Assembly (NCBI RefSeq): GCF_029892785.1 | Contig: NZ_JARXXA010000015.1 | Location: forward strand, 1 to 64,000 | Source: Parabacteroides sp. PH5-46 | Lineage (GTDB): Bacteria > Bacteroidota > Bacteroidia > Bacteroidales > Tannerellaceae | Reading direction: 5' to 3' | Length of the DNA stretch: 64,000 nucleotides | Shown: piece after piece, positions 17,023-26,822 of the stretch | Numbering within the stretch: the stretch's first letter is position 1 | How the letters are laid out: the number at the start of each line of letters is the position of its first letter | The notes under the pieces: generated by a model | Seen by the model: only the letters and a program-made list of their open reading frames with translations | What the model was told of the DNA's origin: nothing | The model's database searches: none | Made by a program: the position numbers and the translations under genes

Positions 17023-18828
17023 TTACGATTTCTTTTCTACAATAGCTTGCATTACGTTAATGATATAGTCGCCCATTTTCTCGCATTCGGAGATAAGGTC
17101 TATGTAATACACGCCGTCCTGATAGTCGTATTTTTTGTTGTTTACATCTTCCAAGTTGTTAAGTTTCAACTGGTTGCGATAATTGTTGATTTCGTTTTCC
17201 AGGTTGTACGAGGGATTGATATCATCGGGTACAATCTCTATTTTGTGAAGAACGTTATTCATCTGTGCAAGAGCCTTGTCTACCAGTGAAAGCATATAGT
17301 CGAAATTGTGGTTCAGCTCATCCGTGAAGACCGATTTGCCTTCGTTGCGCCTCTTGATGCCACGTGCCAGGTTATGGCATGAATCCGCTACGCTTTCTAT
17401 CTCAGTTACGGCACGAAGCATTACCCGTATTTCTTCCTTACTTTCAGAACTCAGGCGTCCTTCCGATACCAATGTCAGGTAGTTGGCTATCTCTATCTCC
17501 ATCCTGTCGCAGATATTCTCATACTTTACGATGCGGTTGAATATATTCAGGAACTCCTCCTCATTTTTTTCATAGAACAACTGTCGTACCATTCCGAGCA
17601 TGCGATACGTCCTATCACCGTATACCGCTATTTCCTTCTTAGCTTGCATCATCGAAAGCTCGGAAGTAGAAAGCATGGAAGATGTGATGTAGGTAAGCTG
17701 AAACTCTTCTTCTTCGCCTTCCTTACGAGGTTTGATCAATGCCGAGCAAATATATACATAGAACTTCACAAACCAGATCATAATACATACATTACAGATA
17801 TTGAACAACGTATGGAAAAGTGATAATCCATAAGAAACAGAGACCTGCAAGGATGTTAATTGGCTCTGATATTCAAGCAGTTTAGGATCGGTAAGCTCTT
17901 GACCGGAAGTGATCTGCGCGATTGTATTGGAGTCCAACGTAGCCAGAAAATTCGTTATTTCATTAGGATTACCCGGACCGTAGTTGGTTACTATCCATGA
18001 AACCAAACTGGTAAAAGGATAGAACAGGAGCAATACCCAAAATACCCCGAATACGTTAAACATCAAATGCGCCAGTGCGGCACGCTTTGCAGAAACATTG
18101 GCTGAAAAAGCCGCCAGATTAGCTGTAATCGTCGTACCAATATTTTCGCCCAGAATCATAGCAGCTGCCATTTCAAAAGGAATCCAGCCCTTTGTACACA
18201 TAATCAGCGTAATGGCTACCGTAGCACTGGAGGATTGCACAATAACGGTAAGAATACTACCCAAAGCCAGAAATATAAACAAAGAAGGATAACCTAAATT
18301 GGTATAATTCTGAAGAAAAGCAAGCGCTTCGGGGTTTTTCTGAAGGTCGGGCACATTCTCTTTCAGGAAAGAGAGCCCCAAAAATAAAAGAGCAAATCCT
18401 ATTATAAACTCACCCCATGATTTCCGCTTGCTCTTTTGTGAAAATACCAACGGAAGAGCCAATCCGACAAGCGGAAGAGCAAACAAACTGATATCTACTT
18501 TAAAGCCAAACAGTGAAATAATCCAGGCTGTTACGGTAGTACCCACATTGGCTCCCATAATCACACTGATGGATTGGGTTAAGGTAAGCAAACCAGCGTT
18601 TACAAAACTAACTACCATTACAGTAGTAGCACTTGAAGACTGAATTAAGGCGGTTATTAATACACCGGTCAATACTCCCGTAAACCGGTTTGTAGTCATG
18701 GCGGACAGGATACTCCGCATTTTATCTCCTGCGACCTTCTGCAATCCTTCGCTCATTATCTTCATTCCATACAGGAACATACCTAAAGAACCAACGAGAG
18801 TAAGAAAGTCAAAAAATGAGTATTCCAT
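17023..18828 (-). CDS. Na/Pi cotransporter family protein with PhoU-like C-terminal domain
   Basis: 601 residues. The N-terminal 330 or so residues contain two homologous membrane halves, each with the QSSSATT/V signature of the SLC34/NptA family (ALIQSSSATTVMVV and VIVQSSSATVAITL). They bind sodium and phosphate in the inner membrane. From about residue 385 a helical PhoU-like domain follows (RTYRMLGMVRQLFY, EIESVADSCHNLARGI), proposed in this family to regulate flux. Length and order are normal. It is monocistronic, with its own promoter and terminator. Confidence 0.9.
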   Translation of the reverse strand: MEYSFFDFLTLVGSLGMFLYGMKIMSEGLQKVAGDKMRSILSAMTTNRFTGVLTGVLITALIQSSSATTVMVVSFVNAGLLTLTQSISVIMGANVGTTVTAWIISLFGFKVDISLFALPLVGLALPLVFSQKSKRKSWGEFIIGFALLFLGLSFLKENVPDLQKNPEALAFLQNYTNLGYPSLFIFLALGSILTVIVQSSSATVAITLIMCTKGWIPFEMAAAMILGENIGTTITANLAAFSANVSAKRAALAHLMFNVFGVFWVLLLFYPFTSLVSWIVTNYGPGNPNEITNFLATLDSNTIAQITSGQELTDPKLLEYQSQLTSLQVSVSYGLSLFHTLFNICNVCIMIWFVKFYVYICSALIKPRKEGEEEEFQLTYITSSMLSTSELSMMQAKKEIAVYGDRTYRMLGMVRQLFYEKNEEEFLNIFNRIVKYENICDRMEIEIANYLTLVSEGRLSSESKEEIRVMLRAVTEIESVADSCHNLARGIKRRNEGKSVFTDELNHNFDYMLSLVDKALAQMNNVLHKIEIVPDDINPSYNLENEINNYRNQLKLNNLEDVNNKKYDYQDGVYYIDLISECEKMGDYIINVMQAIVEKKS

Positions 18829-18882
18829 TTAAAAAAAGTTGTAAGGATGGTCTATCCAATTAATATTCTTATTTTTATCCGG

Positions 18883-18890
18883 CAAAACTA
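18883..18890 (-). promoter_or_regulatory. -7 promoter element of the Na/Pi cotransporter gene
   Basis: CAAAACTA, i.e. TAGTTTTG on the minus strand, 55 bp before the ATG, in the gap to the divergent nucleoside kinase gene. Confidence 0.45.
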
Positions 18891-18910
18891 CAAATAATAA
18901 GTGAAAAACT

Positions 18911-20578
18911 ATGTCTGCAACTATTACAATTTATTGCAAAAACAATAGCCAATACAAAGAAATTCCGGTAGGATCATCATTATTGGAAATTTATCAGTCG
19001 TTCGGGTCGCCATTGGATTACCCCCCAATGAATGCCTTGGTTAATAATAAGGTAGAAGGCTTGAATTATCGCTGCTGGCAGCCTAAGGATATGGAGTTTA
19101 TGGACTATACCAACCAGTCCGGCATGCGTACATACGTGCGTTCGCTCTGTCACATTTTCTCCAAAGCGGTAAATGATATACTCCCTACCGCCACGTTAAA
19201 CCTGGAACACCCCATCTCCAAAGGATATTATTGTGTGATCCATAACGGGAAGTCAATCGATGAAGAAACCATCGGCAAGATCAAAAGACGGATGCAAACT
19301 ATCATCGATGAAGATATCCCCTTCCACCATAAAAGCGTACGTACCTCAGACGCGGCTATCTTATTCCGCGAACGAGGGATGGAAGACAAAGCCCGTCTGA
19401 TAGAAACAGCCGGTATGGCCTATACCTCTTATTACGAGCTGGACGGTTATATCAACTTCTTCTATGGCTGCCTTACACCTTCATCCGGTTATATTCATTT
19501 GTTTGATATCGTGCCGTATTTTGACGGCGTATTGCTGCGTGTGCCTCAGCGGAACAATCCGGCAGAGCTGGAACCGGTTATCAAGCAGGATCAAATGTTC
19601 GGAGCTTATAAGGAGCACCTTACCCTTCAGCGGACATTAAACCTCAGCAATGTAGGCGACCTCAACAAAGCCGTAGCCGATGGCTTTACATCCGAAATCG
19701 TAATGGTATCGGAAGCTATGCAGGAAAAACAAATCGCTAAAATAGCGGAGCAGATAGCCAATCGTTACGACGAGGGGGTACGGATTGTCCTGATCTCGGG
19801 CCCTTCCTCATCCGGAAAAACAACATTCTCCAAACGCTTAGAGATACAGTTGATTACACATTTGTTCCATCCGGTTAGTATCTCGCTGGACGACTATTTC
19901 CTGAACCGTGTGGATACCCCTCGCGACGAAAAGGGAGATTACGATTTTGAATCGCTCTATGCCTTAGACTTGCCCTACTTTAACAGCGATATGCAAAAGC
20001 TATTGAGTGGCGAAGAGATAGATTTGCCAACCTATAGTTTTACTACCGGGACACGCATCTACAAAGGCAAGAAACTCAAACTAAAAAAGAATTCTCTGCT
20101 GATTATAGAAGGCATCCACGCCTTGAATCCTGAACTGACAGCTCATATCGAAAGCAAATATAAATATCGTGTATATGTTTCAGCTCTGACGTCTATTTCA
20201 CTGGACAACCATAACTGGATACCTACTACTGACAACCGCTTGCTGCGCCGTATCATTCGTGATTACCGTTTCCGAGGCTATTCTGCCAAGGATACTATCT
20301 CCCGCTGGGCCAGTGTGCGCAAGGGCGAAGACAAGTGGATATTCCCCTATCAGGAAGAGGCCGACGCTATGTTCAACAGTGCCATGCTATACGAATTGGC
20401 AGCCTTGCGGCGGTATGCCGAACCGATTCTTTCTGAAGTAAAGGAATATGACAAAGAAAACGCAGAGGCCTATCGTTTGATGCGTTTCCTGAAATACTTT
20501 ACCCCTATCACAGATCAGGCATTACCCGGTACTTCGCTGCTTCGTGAATTCCTGGGTGGCGGTAGTTTCCACTACTAA
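18911..20578 (+). CDS. nucleoside kinase (uridine kinase-like) with N-terminal TGS/threonyl-tRNA-synthetase-like domains
   Basis: 555 residues. The N-terminus (1-65) resembles a TGS domain, and the next 180 residues resemble the editing-type region of threonyl-tRNA synthetase, without an aminoacylation core. The C-terminal half is a phosphoribulokinase/uridine kinase fold with a Walker A P-loop at 297-305 (GPSSSGKTT), followed by SISLDDYFLNR and LLIIEGIHALNP. The likely reaction is ATP-dependent phosphorylation of a nucleoside such as uridine. This fusion is common in Bacteroidetes and Firmicutes; the role of the N-terminal part is not known to me. The DMT transporter gene follows 8 bp later. 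Confidence 0.88.
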   Translation: MSATITIYCKNNSQYKEIPVGSSLLEIYQSFGSPLDYPPMNALVNNKVEGLNYRCWQPKDMEFMDYTNQSGMRTYVRSLCHIFSKAVNDILPTATLNLEHPISKGYYCVIHNGKSIDEETIGKIKRRMQTIIDEDIPFHHKSVRTSDAAILFRERGMEDKARLIETAGMAYTSYYELDGYINFFYGCLTPSSGYIHLFDIVPYFDGVLLRVPQRNNPAELEPVIKQDQMFGAYKEHLTLQRTLNLSNVGDLNKAVADGFTSEIVMVSEAMQEKQIAKIAEQIANRYDEGVRIVLISGPSSSGKTTFSKRLEIQLITHLFHPVSISLDDYFLNRVDTPRDEKGDYDFESLYALDLPYFNSDMQKLLSGEEIDLPTYSFTTGTRIYKGKKLKLKKNSLLIIEGIHALNPELTAHIESKYKYRVYVSALTSISLDNHNWIPTTDNRLLRRIIRDYRFRGYSAKDTISRWASVRKGEDKWIFPYQEEADAMFNSAMLYELAALRRYAEPILSEVKEYDKENAEAYRLMRFLKYFTPITDQALPGTSLLREFLGGGSFHY

Positions 20579-20586
20579 GCAAACAT

Positions 20587-21525
20587 ATGCGACAAGCCTT
20601 CATTAAACTGCATATCTCTATCCTATTAGCCGGTTTTACCGGTATTTTCGGAAAGATAATCACGTTAAATGAAGGCTTGTTGGTTTGGTACCGTATGCTG
20701 ATAACCGCGATTATCATGTTATTGGTACTATTCACACCCCCCAACCCCCTGAAGGGGGGGCTTGAGAAACGCCCTTCTTTCCCCCCCTTTAGGGGGTCGG
20801 GGGGTGAATCGGGAGGTGGAATGAGCTTTCGCATGTTCGGTGTAGGTGCTTTGTTGGCACTTCATTGGGTTTTCTTCTTCGGCAGTATCAAAGCCTCCAA
20901 TGTGTCTATCGGTGTTATCTGTTTTGCTCTTACCGGTTTCTTTACAGCCTTGCTGGAGCCGCTGATGAACAAGCGCCGCATCTCCCTCAAGGAAGTAGCC
21001 TTCAGTCTGATCACCTTATTGGGCATTCTGCTGATCTTCCATTTCGATGCCCGCTACCGCACGGGGATTTTGCTAGGGATTGTATCTGCCTTGCTGGCTG
21101 CTCTGTTTACGATAACCAACAAGCAACTGGGTAAGGAATACCCTTCTTCCGTGATGTTGTTGTACGAAATGATTGGGGGTTTTCTGTTGCTTAGCTTTCT
21201 GATGCCTTTTTACCTTTATTTTTTTCCAACCGAAAGTATCATTCCCACAGGGAAAGACTTTCTCTATCTGCTGGTATTTTCTGTCTTCTGTACAGCCCTT
21301 CTTTATCTTCTGCAGATTGATGTGTTGAAGACTATCTCGGCTTTTACCGTCAACCTCAGCTACAACCTCGAACCCGTCTACAGCATCATTATAGCCATGC
21401 TTTTTCTGGGAGAAGCAAAAGAACTCAACCTCTATTTCTATATCGGCTTAGGACTCATTATCCTCTCCGTCTTATTACAAAGCTGGAATGTCTGGCGCAC
21501 ATCACAGCCTATCGCCAGTATCTAA
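20587..21525 (+). CDS. DMT-superfamily transporter (EamA) carrying an in-frame repeat insertion
   Basis: 312 residues with the EamA pattern: two five-helix halves, a GxFG-rich first helix and the second-half signature (NLSYNLEPVYSIIIAMLFLGE). Residues 50-78 (TPPNPLKGG...SGGESGGG) are a 29-codon hydrophilic insert encoded by a GC-rich palindromic repeat. It falls between the helix MLITAIIMLLVLF and the next one (MSFRMFGVGALLALHW), in a loop, with the frame kept. The substrate is unknown. The gene follows the nucleoside kinase gene by 8 bp. Confidence 0.85.
   Translation: MRQAFIKLHISILLAGFTGIFGKIITLNEGLLVWYRMLITAIIMLLVLFTPPNPLKGGLEKRPSFPPFRGSGGESGGGMSFRMFGVGALLALHWVFFFGSIKASNVSIGVICFALTGFFTALLEPLMNKRRISLKEVAFSLITLLGILLIFHFDARYRTGILLGIVSALLAALFTITNKQLGKEYPSSVMLLYEMIGGFLLLSFLMPFYLYFFPTESIIPTGKDFLYLLVFSVFCTALLYLLQIDVLKTISAFTVNLSYNLEPVYSIIIAMLFLGEAKELNLYFYIGLGLIILSVLLQSWNVWRTSQPIASI
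20731..20808. repeat. GC-rich palindromic dispersed repeat, copy inside the DMT transporter gene
   Basis: Arms 20731-20760 and 20781-20808 are near-perfect inverted copies built of C5/G5 runs around CCCCCTGAAGGGGG and CCCCCTTTAGGGGG, with a 20-bp centre. The same design is at 55231-55300. Base composition is far from that of the surrounding gene. It can form a long hairpin in DNA or mRNA. Confidence 0.85.
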
Positions 21526-21540
21526 CTAAAGATTTCTTTC

Positions 21541-21548
21541 TACTTTTG
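21541..21548 (+). promoter_or_regulatory. -7 promoter element of the KilA-N gene
   Basis: TACTTTTG matches TAnnTTTG, 27 bp before the ATG at 21575. Confidence 0.5.
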
Positions 21549-21574
21549 TATTAAAATAAACTTCTAAGCAAAAT

Positions 21575-22381
21575 ATGGTAAAAATAACCGTAAAAGACAC
21601 AGATATAACTGTTATTCAACAAAAAGACATGGATTATGTTTCTATCACTGATATAGCCAAGTTCAAAACAGATGAACCAAATGTAGTGATTGCCAACTGG
21701 ATGCGAAACAGAAACACCATAGAATATTTGGGAGTTTGGGAATGTCTTTATAACCCGGATTTTAAACCCCTCGAATTCGAGGGGTTTAAAAAAGAAGCCG
21801 GATTAAATGCTTTTACCCTTTCGCCTCAAAAATGGATTGAGAAAACAAATGCCATCGGTCTTATTTCAAAATCAGGTCGTTATGGTGGAACATATGCTCA
21901 CAAAGACATTGCTTTCAAATTTGCAAGCTGGATTTCAATAGAATTTGAATTATATATTGTAAAAGAATTCCAACGCCTCAAAGAAGAAGAGCAGAAGTCG
22001 TTGGGGTGGTCGGCAAAGCGCGAGTTGGCAAAAATAAACTATCGCATTCATACCGATGCAATCAGACAAAACCTTATCCCTAATGAACTTACGCCACAGC
22101 AGACTTCAATTATTTATGCCAGTGAAGCCGATGTACTGAATGTCGCACTATTCAGCATTACAGCTAAAGAGTGGAGAGATATTAATCCCGATCTCAAAGG
22201 CAATATTCGCGACTATGCAACAATAAATGAACTGATCTGCTTGTCAAATATGGAAAACCTTAACGCCGTTTTCATTAATGAGGGTCTTCCACAACGGGAA
22301 AGGTTAATAAGACTGAACCAAATCGCTATACAGCAAATGAAAGTATTACAAGAAGTGGAAGAAAGAAAAATATTAAAGTAA
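21575..22381 (+). CDS. KilA-N domain protein
   Basis: 268 residues, no signal peptide. Residues 5-115 match the KilA-N DNA-binding domain as found in chromosomal phage-like proteins: YVSITDIAKFK, VIANWMRNRNTIEYLGVWE, LSPQKWIEKTNAIGLISKSGRYGGTYAHKDIAFKFASWIS. The rest is helical with no motif I can name. The family is linked to phages and mobile elements, but no other phage gene is present. The gene contains a perfect 32-bp palindrome (21760-21791). yaaA follows after 5 bp, suggesting co-transcription. Confidence 0.8.
   Translation: MVKITVKDTDITVIQQKDMDYVSITDIAKFKTDEPNVVIANWMRNRNTIEYLGVWECLYNPDFKPLEFEGFKKEAGLNAFTLSPQKWIEKTNAIGLISKSGRYGGTYAHKDIAFKFASWISIEFELYIVKEFQRLKEEEQKSLGWSAKRELAKINYRIHTDAIRQNLIPNELTPQQTSIIYASEADVLNVALFSITAKEWRDINPDLKGNIRDYATINELICLSNMENLNAVFINEGLPQRERLIRLNQIAIQQMKVLQEVEERKILK
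21760..21791. repeat. perfect 32-bp palindrome inside the KilA-N gene
   Basis: The left arm TTTTAAACCCCTCGAA (21760-21775) is the exact reverse complement of TTCGAGGGGTTTAAAA (21776-21791), with no loop. It encodes FKPLEFEGFKK, a conserved stretch of this family, so protein selection may account for part of it. Confidence 0.9.
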
Positions 22382-22386
22382 ATTCT

Positions 22387-23151
22387 ATGTTGGCAATTAT
22401 CTCACCGGCTAAGACGATGGCCGGAACGTCTAAAATAAAAGCACCTGAGGGTACTACGCCTCGCTTTCTGAAAGAAGCGAAGGAAATAGCCTTGAATATG
22501 ACACAGTTTTCTGCCGAAGAATTGAGCAGTATGTTAAAAATCAATGCCAAACTAGCAGCCGAGAACTATCTGCGCTTCCAGCATTTCCACTCCGAAACAA
22601 CTCCTGCATTACAGGCTATACTGGCATATACAGGTGTTGTATTCAAGAATATCAATCCCAAAGATTTTTCGCAGGAAGACTTCCTTTTTACACAGGATAT
22701 GCTCCGCATTGCATCCTTTGGCTACGGCTTGCTCCGCCCCTTAGACAAGATTAAGCCCTACCGCATGGAAGGCGACATAAAGATACCCGAACTGGGCGAC
22801 AGCAACATGTACACCTACTGGCGCGACAAGCAAACGGAAACCTTTATAAACGATATCAAACAAGCGGGCAACATCCTGATAAACCTTGCCAGTATGGACA
22901 TACAGCCTGCCTTCCGGTGGAAAAAAATAGAAGAAAAAACACGCGTAATCACCCCCGACTTCAAAGTATTAAAAGGAGATAAAGCCAAAACAATCGTAAT
23001 CTACGCCAAGATGGCTCGTGGACAAATGGTACGTTACATCATCAAAAACAAAATTACTCAGCCCGAAGACCTCAAAAACTTCACCTGGGAAGGCTTCAGC
23101 TACAACGAAGAAATGTCTACCAAGGACAACTGGGTATTCCTACAAAGCTGA
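22387..23151 (+). CDS. yaaA: YaaA family peroxide stress protein
   Basis: 254 residues, full length for the YaaA (DUF328) family. It starts with the hallmark MLAIISPAKTM and has the conserved QDMLRIASFGYGLLRPLDKIKPYRMEG and YAKMARGQMVRYI segments. In E. coli YaaA lowers free iron and limits DNA damage under peroxide; the biochemical activity involves DNA binding. It lies 5 bp after the KilA-N gene, probably in the same transcript. Confidence 0.92.
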   Translation: MLAIISPAKTMAGTSKIKAPEGTTPRFLKEAKEIALNMTQFSAEELSSMLKINAKLAAENYLRFQHFHSETTPALQAILAYTGVVFKNINPKDFSQEDFLFTQDMLRIASFGYGLLRPLDKIKPYRMEGDIKIPELGDSNMYTYWRDKQTETFINDIKQAGNILINLASMDIQPAFRWKKIEEKTRVITPDFKVLKGDKAKTIVIYAKMARGQMVRYIIKNKITQPEDLKNFTWEGFSYNEEMSTKDNWVFLQS

Positions 23152-23218
23152 CTTATTGTATTATCCCTCATCAACGAACCTATACGAACGAGTGAAATAC
23201 ATTTACTTATATATCAAA

Positions 23219-23328
23219 TGATTATATAAACCAAAAAACGCATGTGTATTTTGTCTAAATCACACCCATGCGTTTTCAAAATTGCACCCATGCGATCGGC
23301 AAAACGCACCTATGCAATTTTTCCTTCA
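23219..23328. repeat. 22-bp-period degenerate array between convergent genes
   Basis: CACCCATGCG begins at 23263 and 23285 and CACCTATGCA at 23307, each 22 bp apart. Two weaker units precede them (23219 and 23241), the first ending in CAAAAAACG as the unit at 23285 ends in CAAAACG. The word also occurs inverted: AAAACGCATG at 23235-23244 pairs with CATGCGTTTT at 23268-23277, and AAAATTGCA pairs with TGCAATTTT, so the block can fold into two hairpins. It lies between yaaA and the convergent DUF456 gene and may serve as a terminator. Confidence 0.7.
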
Positions 23329-23353
23329 TATAGCTTATTGTATAAACAGACCC

Positions 23354-23830
23354 TCAAATACTATAAAAGAAAGGGGCAATCATAGCGAAAAAGCAATATA
23401 ATAGCTTGATACCTGTTCCCAGAATGAAACCACCGAAAGCGCCCAGAGCAACCTTCAAAGCATTACCGGGACCTTGCTTGGCAAAGAAGAGCTCGCCCAG
23501 GAAAGCACCCAGCAACATACCGGTAAGCATGCCAATAGGTGTAAAGAAGATTCCGGCAATCATGCCTATAATGGATCCGGTAGTGGCATACTTTGAGCCT
23601 CCCGTACTTTTAGTTATAATAGGAGGCAACAAATAATCAGCTACCGAAATAATAGCCATAATAACTCCTGTCCACACCAAAAAAGACGTAGAAAATTCCG
23701 CATACTTAGTCCAATGGATCAACCACAGCCCCAAATAAGAAAAAGGCGGCCCCGCAAGACCCGGCAAAATAGACCCGGCAATCCCCACCAGCAAACAAAT
23801 AATCCCCAGAATAATCAATAAAATATCCAT
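23354..23830 (-). CDS. DUF456 family membrane protein
   Basis: A 158-residue, very hydrophobic protein with about five membrane segments and the Gly-rich pattern of DUF456 (ILGIICLLVGIAGSILPGLAGPPFSYLGL at the start; GMLLGAFLGELFF later). Inner membrane; function unknown to me. Monocistronic. Confidence 0.8.
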   Translation of the reverse strand: MDILLIILGIICLLVGIAGSILPGLAGPPFSYLGLWLIHWTKYAEFSTSFLVWTGVIMAIISVADYLLPPIITKSTGGSKYATTGSIIGMIAGIFFTPIGMLTGMLLGAFLGELFFAKQGPGNALKVALGAFGGFILGTGIKLLYCFFAMIAPFFYSI

Positions 23831-23913
23831 ACGCTAGTCATCTATTTATTTACAGCCGCCTAAGTTAAGAAAAGATTAGAAACGCCTATTATACAAGGTT
23901 CATTAAAATTCCG

Positions 23914-23921
23914 TATCTTTG
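23914..23921 (+). promoter_or_regulatory. -7 promoter element of uvrA
   Basis: TATCTTTG matches TAnnTTTG, 30 bp before the ATG at 23951. Confidence 0.5.
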
Positions 23922-23950
23922 CATGTTTTTATTGAAAGGTAGGAAGCTGT

Positions 23951-26737
23951 ATGACTAATGAACACAATATTCTGATCAAAGGCGCACGCGTCAACAATCT
24001 TAAAAATATAGATGTAGAAATCCCCCGTGACAAGTTGGTGGTTATTACCGGACTGTCGGGAAGTGGCAAGTCATCACTGGCTTTTGATACATTATATGCG
24101 GAAGGACAACGCCGCTACGTGGAAAGCCTTTCATCCTATGCCCGTCAGTTTTTGGGACGTATGAGCAAACCGGAAGCCGACTATATCAAAGGAATTCCTC
24201 CCGCTATTGCCATCGAGCAAAAGGTAAGCACGCGGAATCCACGTTCAACAGTAGGAACATCTACCGAAGTGTATGATTATCTACGCCTATTGTATGCCCG
24301 CATCGGAAAAACAATCTCTCCCGTTTCCGGAAAAGAAGTAAAAAAACATCAGGTAAATGACATTGTACGCTGGGTACTTTCATACCCGGAAGATACACGC
24401 TTTGCCGTATTTGCCCCTATTGTGCTGCCGGAAGGGCGCAGCATGAAAGCACAACTGGAAATCCTGCAAAAGGAAGGATATACCCGCTTGTCGATAAACG
24501 ACGAAGTATATCGTATACAAGAGGTACTTGAGAATAAAACACTCCTCTCCTCCCCTGTCATAGAACTGTTGGTTGACCGCCTGACTGTTTCAACAGATAA
24601 AACCTTGAAAAGCCGTCTGGCCGACTCGGCAGAAACAGCCTTCTATGAAGGACACGATACATGTTTTATACGTGTTTATGCCGAAGAAGGTACGATTACA
24701 AAAGAATTCTCAAAGCGCTTTGAAGAAGATGGGATTGTATTTGAAGAGCCTTCGGATATGATGTTCAGCTTCAATAATCCGGTAGGAGCCTGCCCGGTTT
24801 GCGAAGGTTTCGGTAAGATATTAGGAATTGACGAAAACCTGGTGATCCCGGATAAAAGCCTCTCCGTTTATGAAGGTGCCGTAGTGTGCTGGAAAGGCGA
24901 AGTAATGAGTGAATGGCAACGTGATTTTATTAACAACAGCGCGAAGTATGATTTCCCGATTCACCGGGCGTATTATGACCTGACGGAAAAGGAAAAAGAC
25001 CTGCTGTGGAGCGGTGCGGAAGGACTTCATGGGATTAATGACTTTTTCCAGTTCGTACAAGAAAATCTATACAAAATACAATACCGCGTGATGCAAGCCC
25101 GCTATCGCGGAAAAACCACCTGCTCATCTTGCAAAGGAAGCCGTCTGAAGCCTCAGGCATTGTATGTACAGGTGGGAGGAAAAAATATCGCCTGGTTGGT
25201 ATCGCTGCCAATCACGGAATTAAAAATGTTTTTTGATAATCTGGAATTAGACGAAGCAGATGCTGCCATCGCTAAACGTTTGCTGACGGAAATTAAAAAC
25301 CGTTTGCAGTTCCTACTCGACGTAGGGCTGGGATACCTTACTTTAGACCGCTTATCAGCTTCCCTCTCTGGAGGAGAAAGCCAACGAATTAATCTGGCTA
25401 CCTCACTGGGAAGTAGTCTGGTAGGCTCGCTTTATATCCTCGACGAGCCCAGTATCGGCCTGCATTCACGGGATACGGACCTGCTTATTAAGGTACTCCG
25501 CCAATTAGAAGCATTGGGGAATACGGTAGTAGTAGTAGAGCATGACGAAGAAATCATCCGGGCAGCTGACTATATCATCGATATCGGTCCGAAAGCCGGA
25601 CGCTTGGGTGGCGAAGTGGTATACCAAGGGGATGTTGATAACTTACAGACCAATACAGACAGCTATACCGTACGATACCTCACCGGAGAAGACCAGATAG
25701 AAGTCCCTTCGATCCGCCGGAAATGGAACAATTACATAGAAGTATTCGGTGCTCGAAAGAACAACCTGAAAGGGATTGATGTTAAATTCCCGCTGAATGT
25801 GATGACAGTTGTAACAGGCGTAAGCGGTTCAGGGAAAAGTACCTTGGTGAGGGATATCTTCTACGAATGTGTAAAGCTAAGACTAGACAATTCAGCCCGT
25901 TCCAATGTAGACTGTAAAGAGACAAAAGGCGATTTCCACCTGATAAAAGGAATCGAATTTGTCGATCAGAACTCTATCGGTAAGAGTACCCGCTCCAATC
26001 CCGTTACCTACATCGGCGCTTATGACGAGATCCGAAAACTATTTGGCGAGCAGCCTTTGGCTAAGCAACTAGGTTACACAGCGGCTTATTTCTCCTTTAA
26101 TAAAGAAGGCGGACGTTGCGAAGAATGTAAAGGAGAAGGGAAGATTACAGTAGAAATGCAGTTTATGGCTGATATTTCCCTGGAATGTGATGTATGCCAT
26201 GGAAAGCGCTTCAAATCCGATGTACTGGATGTAGAATACAAAGGCTCGAATATTTACGACGTACTGGAAATGACAGTAAACCAAGCCATCGAGTTCTTTG
26301 GCGAATCGAAAGATTCGCAGGCAAAAAAGATAGTCAAACGCCTGAAACCATTACAGGACGTAGGATTAGGATACATCAAATTGGGACAAACCTCCTCCAC
26401 CCTTTCCGGAGGCGAAAACCAACGTGTAAAACTGGCATCCTATCTAGGACAGGAAACACAACATGCTACATTATTCGTTTTCGACGAACCAACCACCGGT
26501 CTTCACTTTCACGATATCAAAACCTTGTTGAAAGCATTTAACGCCTTAATAGACAAAGGGCATTCTGTTGTCATCATTGAACATAATATGGACGTTATTA
26601 AATGTGCAGATTATGTGATCGACTTAGGCCCTGAAGGAGGCAATGCAGGAGGTAATCTGGTCTGCGCCGGTACTCCTGAAGACATTGCCGCCTGCTCCAC
26701 ATCCTATACCGGGCAATTTCTGAAAGACAAACTCTAA
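23951..26737 (+). CDS. uvrA: excinuclease ABC subunit UvrA
   Basis: 928 residues, complete. Two ABC ATPase modules: Walker [10 protein letters not shown] near residue 34 and GVSGSGKST in the second half, with signatures [12 protein letters not shown] and [12 protein letters not shown]. The zinc-binding Cys pairs are present ([32 protein letters not shown]). It scans DNA for bulky lesions and loads UvrB in nucleotide excision repair. Monocistronic. Confidence 0.97.
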   Translation: MTNEHNILIKGARVNNLKNIDVEIPRDKLVVITGLSGSGKSSLAFDTLYAEGQRRYVESLSSYARQFLGRMSKPEADYIKGIPPAIAIEQKVSTRNPRSTVGTSTEVYDYLRLLYARIGKTISPVSGKEVKKHQVNDIVRWVLSYPEDTRFAVFAPIVLPEGRSMKAQLEILQKEGYTRLSINDEVYRIQEVLENKTLLSSPVIELLVDRLTVSTDKTLKSRLADSAETAFYEGHDTCFIRVYAEEGTITKEFSKRFEEDGIVFEEPSDMMFSFNNPVGACPVCEGFGKILGIDENLVIPDKSLSVYEGAVVCWKGEVMSEWQRDFINNSAKYDFPIHRAYYDLTEKEKDLLWSGAEGLHGINDFFQFVQENLYKIQYRVMQARYRGKTTCSSCKGSRLKPQALYVQVGGKNIAWLVSLPITELKMFFDNLELDEADAAIAKRLLTEIKNRLQFLLDVGLGYLTLDRLSASLSGGESQRINLATSLGSSLVGSLYILDEPSIGLHSRDTDLLIKVLRQLEALGNTVVVVEHDEEIIRAADYIIDIGPKAGRLGGEVVYQGDVDNLQTNTDSYTVRYLTGEDQIEVPSIRRKWNNYIEVFGARKNNLKGIDVKFPLNVMTVVTGVSGSGKSTLVRDIFYECVKLRLDNSARSNVDCKETKGDFHLIKGIEFVDQNSIGKSTRSNPVTYIGAYDEIRKLFGEQPLAKQLGYTAAYFSFNKEGGRCEECKGEGKITVEMQFMADISLECDVCHGKRFKSDVLDVEYKGSNIYDVLEMTVNQAIEFFGESKDSQAKKIVKRLKPLQDVGLGYIKLGQTSSTLSGGENQRVKLASYLGQETQHATLFVFDEPTTGLHFHDIKTLLKAFNALIDKGHSVVIIEHNMDVIKCADYVIDLGPEGGNAGGNLVCAGTPEDIAACSTSYTGQFLKDKL

Positions 26738-26764
26738 AAGTCGTTTTTCTGTTATTTAATGTTA

Positions 26765-26782
26765 ATTTATCGTTTTTCGATA
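26765..26782. promoter_or_regulatory. upstream operator arm of the DUF2975/HTH operon
   Basis: The 18-bp ATTTATCGTTTTTCGATA is the exact reverse complement of 26823-26840. It contains its own dyad, TATCG-N5-CGATA. It lies just upstream of a -33-like TTTG (26789-26792). Likely binding site for the small HTH protein at the end of the operon. Confidence 0.65.
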
Positions 26783-26788
26783 AAAATG

Positions 26789-26820
26789 TTTGGTAGATTA
26801 AAAAATTCTATTTTCATTTG
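26789..26820 (+). promoter_or_regulatory. promoter of the DUF2975/HTH operon
   Basis: TTTG at 26789-26792 and TTCATTTG at 26813-26820 (one base from TAnnTTTG) are separated by 20 bp, the spacing of Bacteroidetes -33/-7 elements. The promoter lies between the two operator arms. Confidence 0.55.
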
Positions 26821-26822
26821 CA

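Noticed and set aside
21575-23151. Prophage or mobile-element remnant suggested by the KilA-N gene
   Set aside because: No integrase, capsid, tail or transposase genes flank it; its neighbour yaaA is a chromosomal stress gene.
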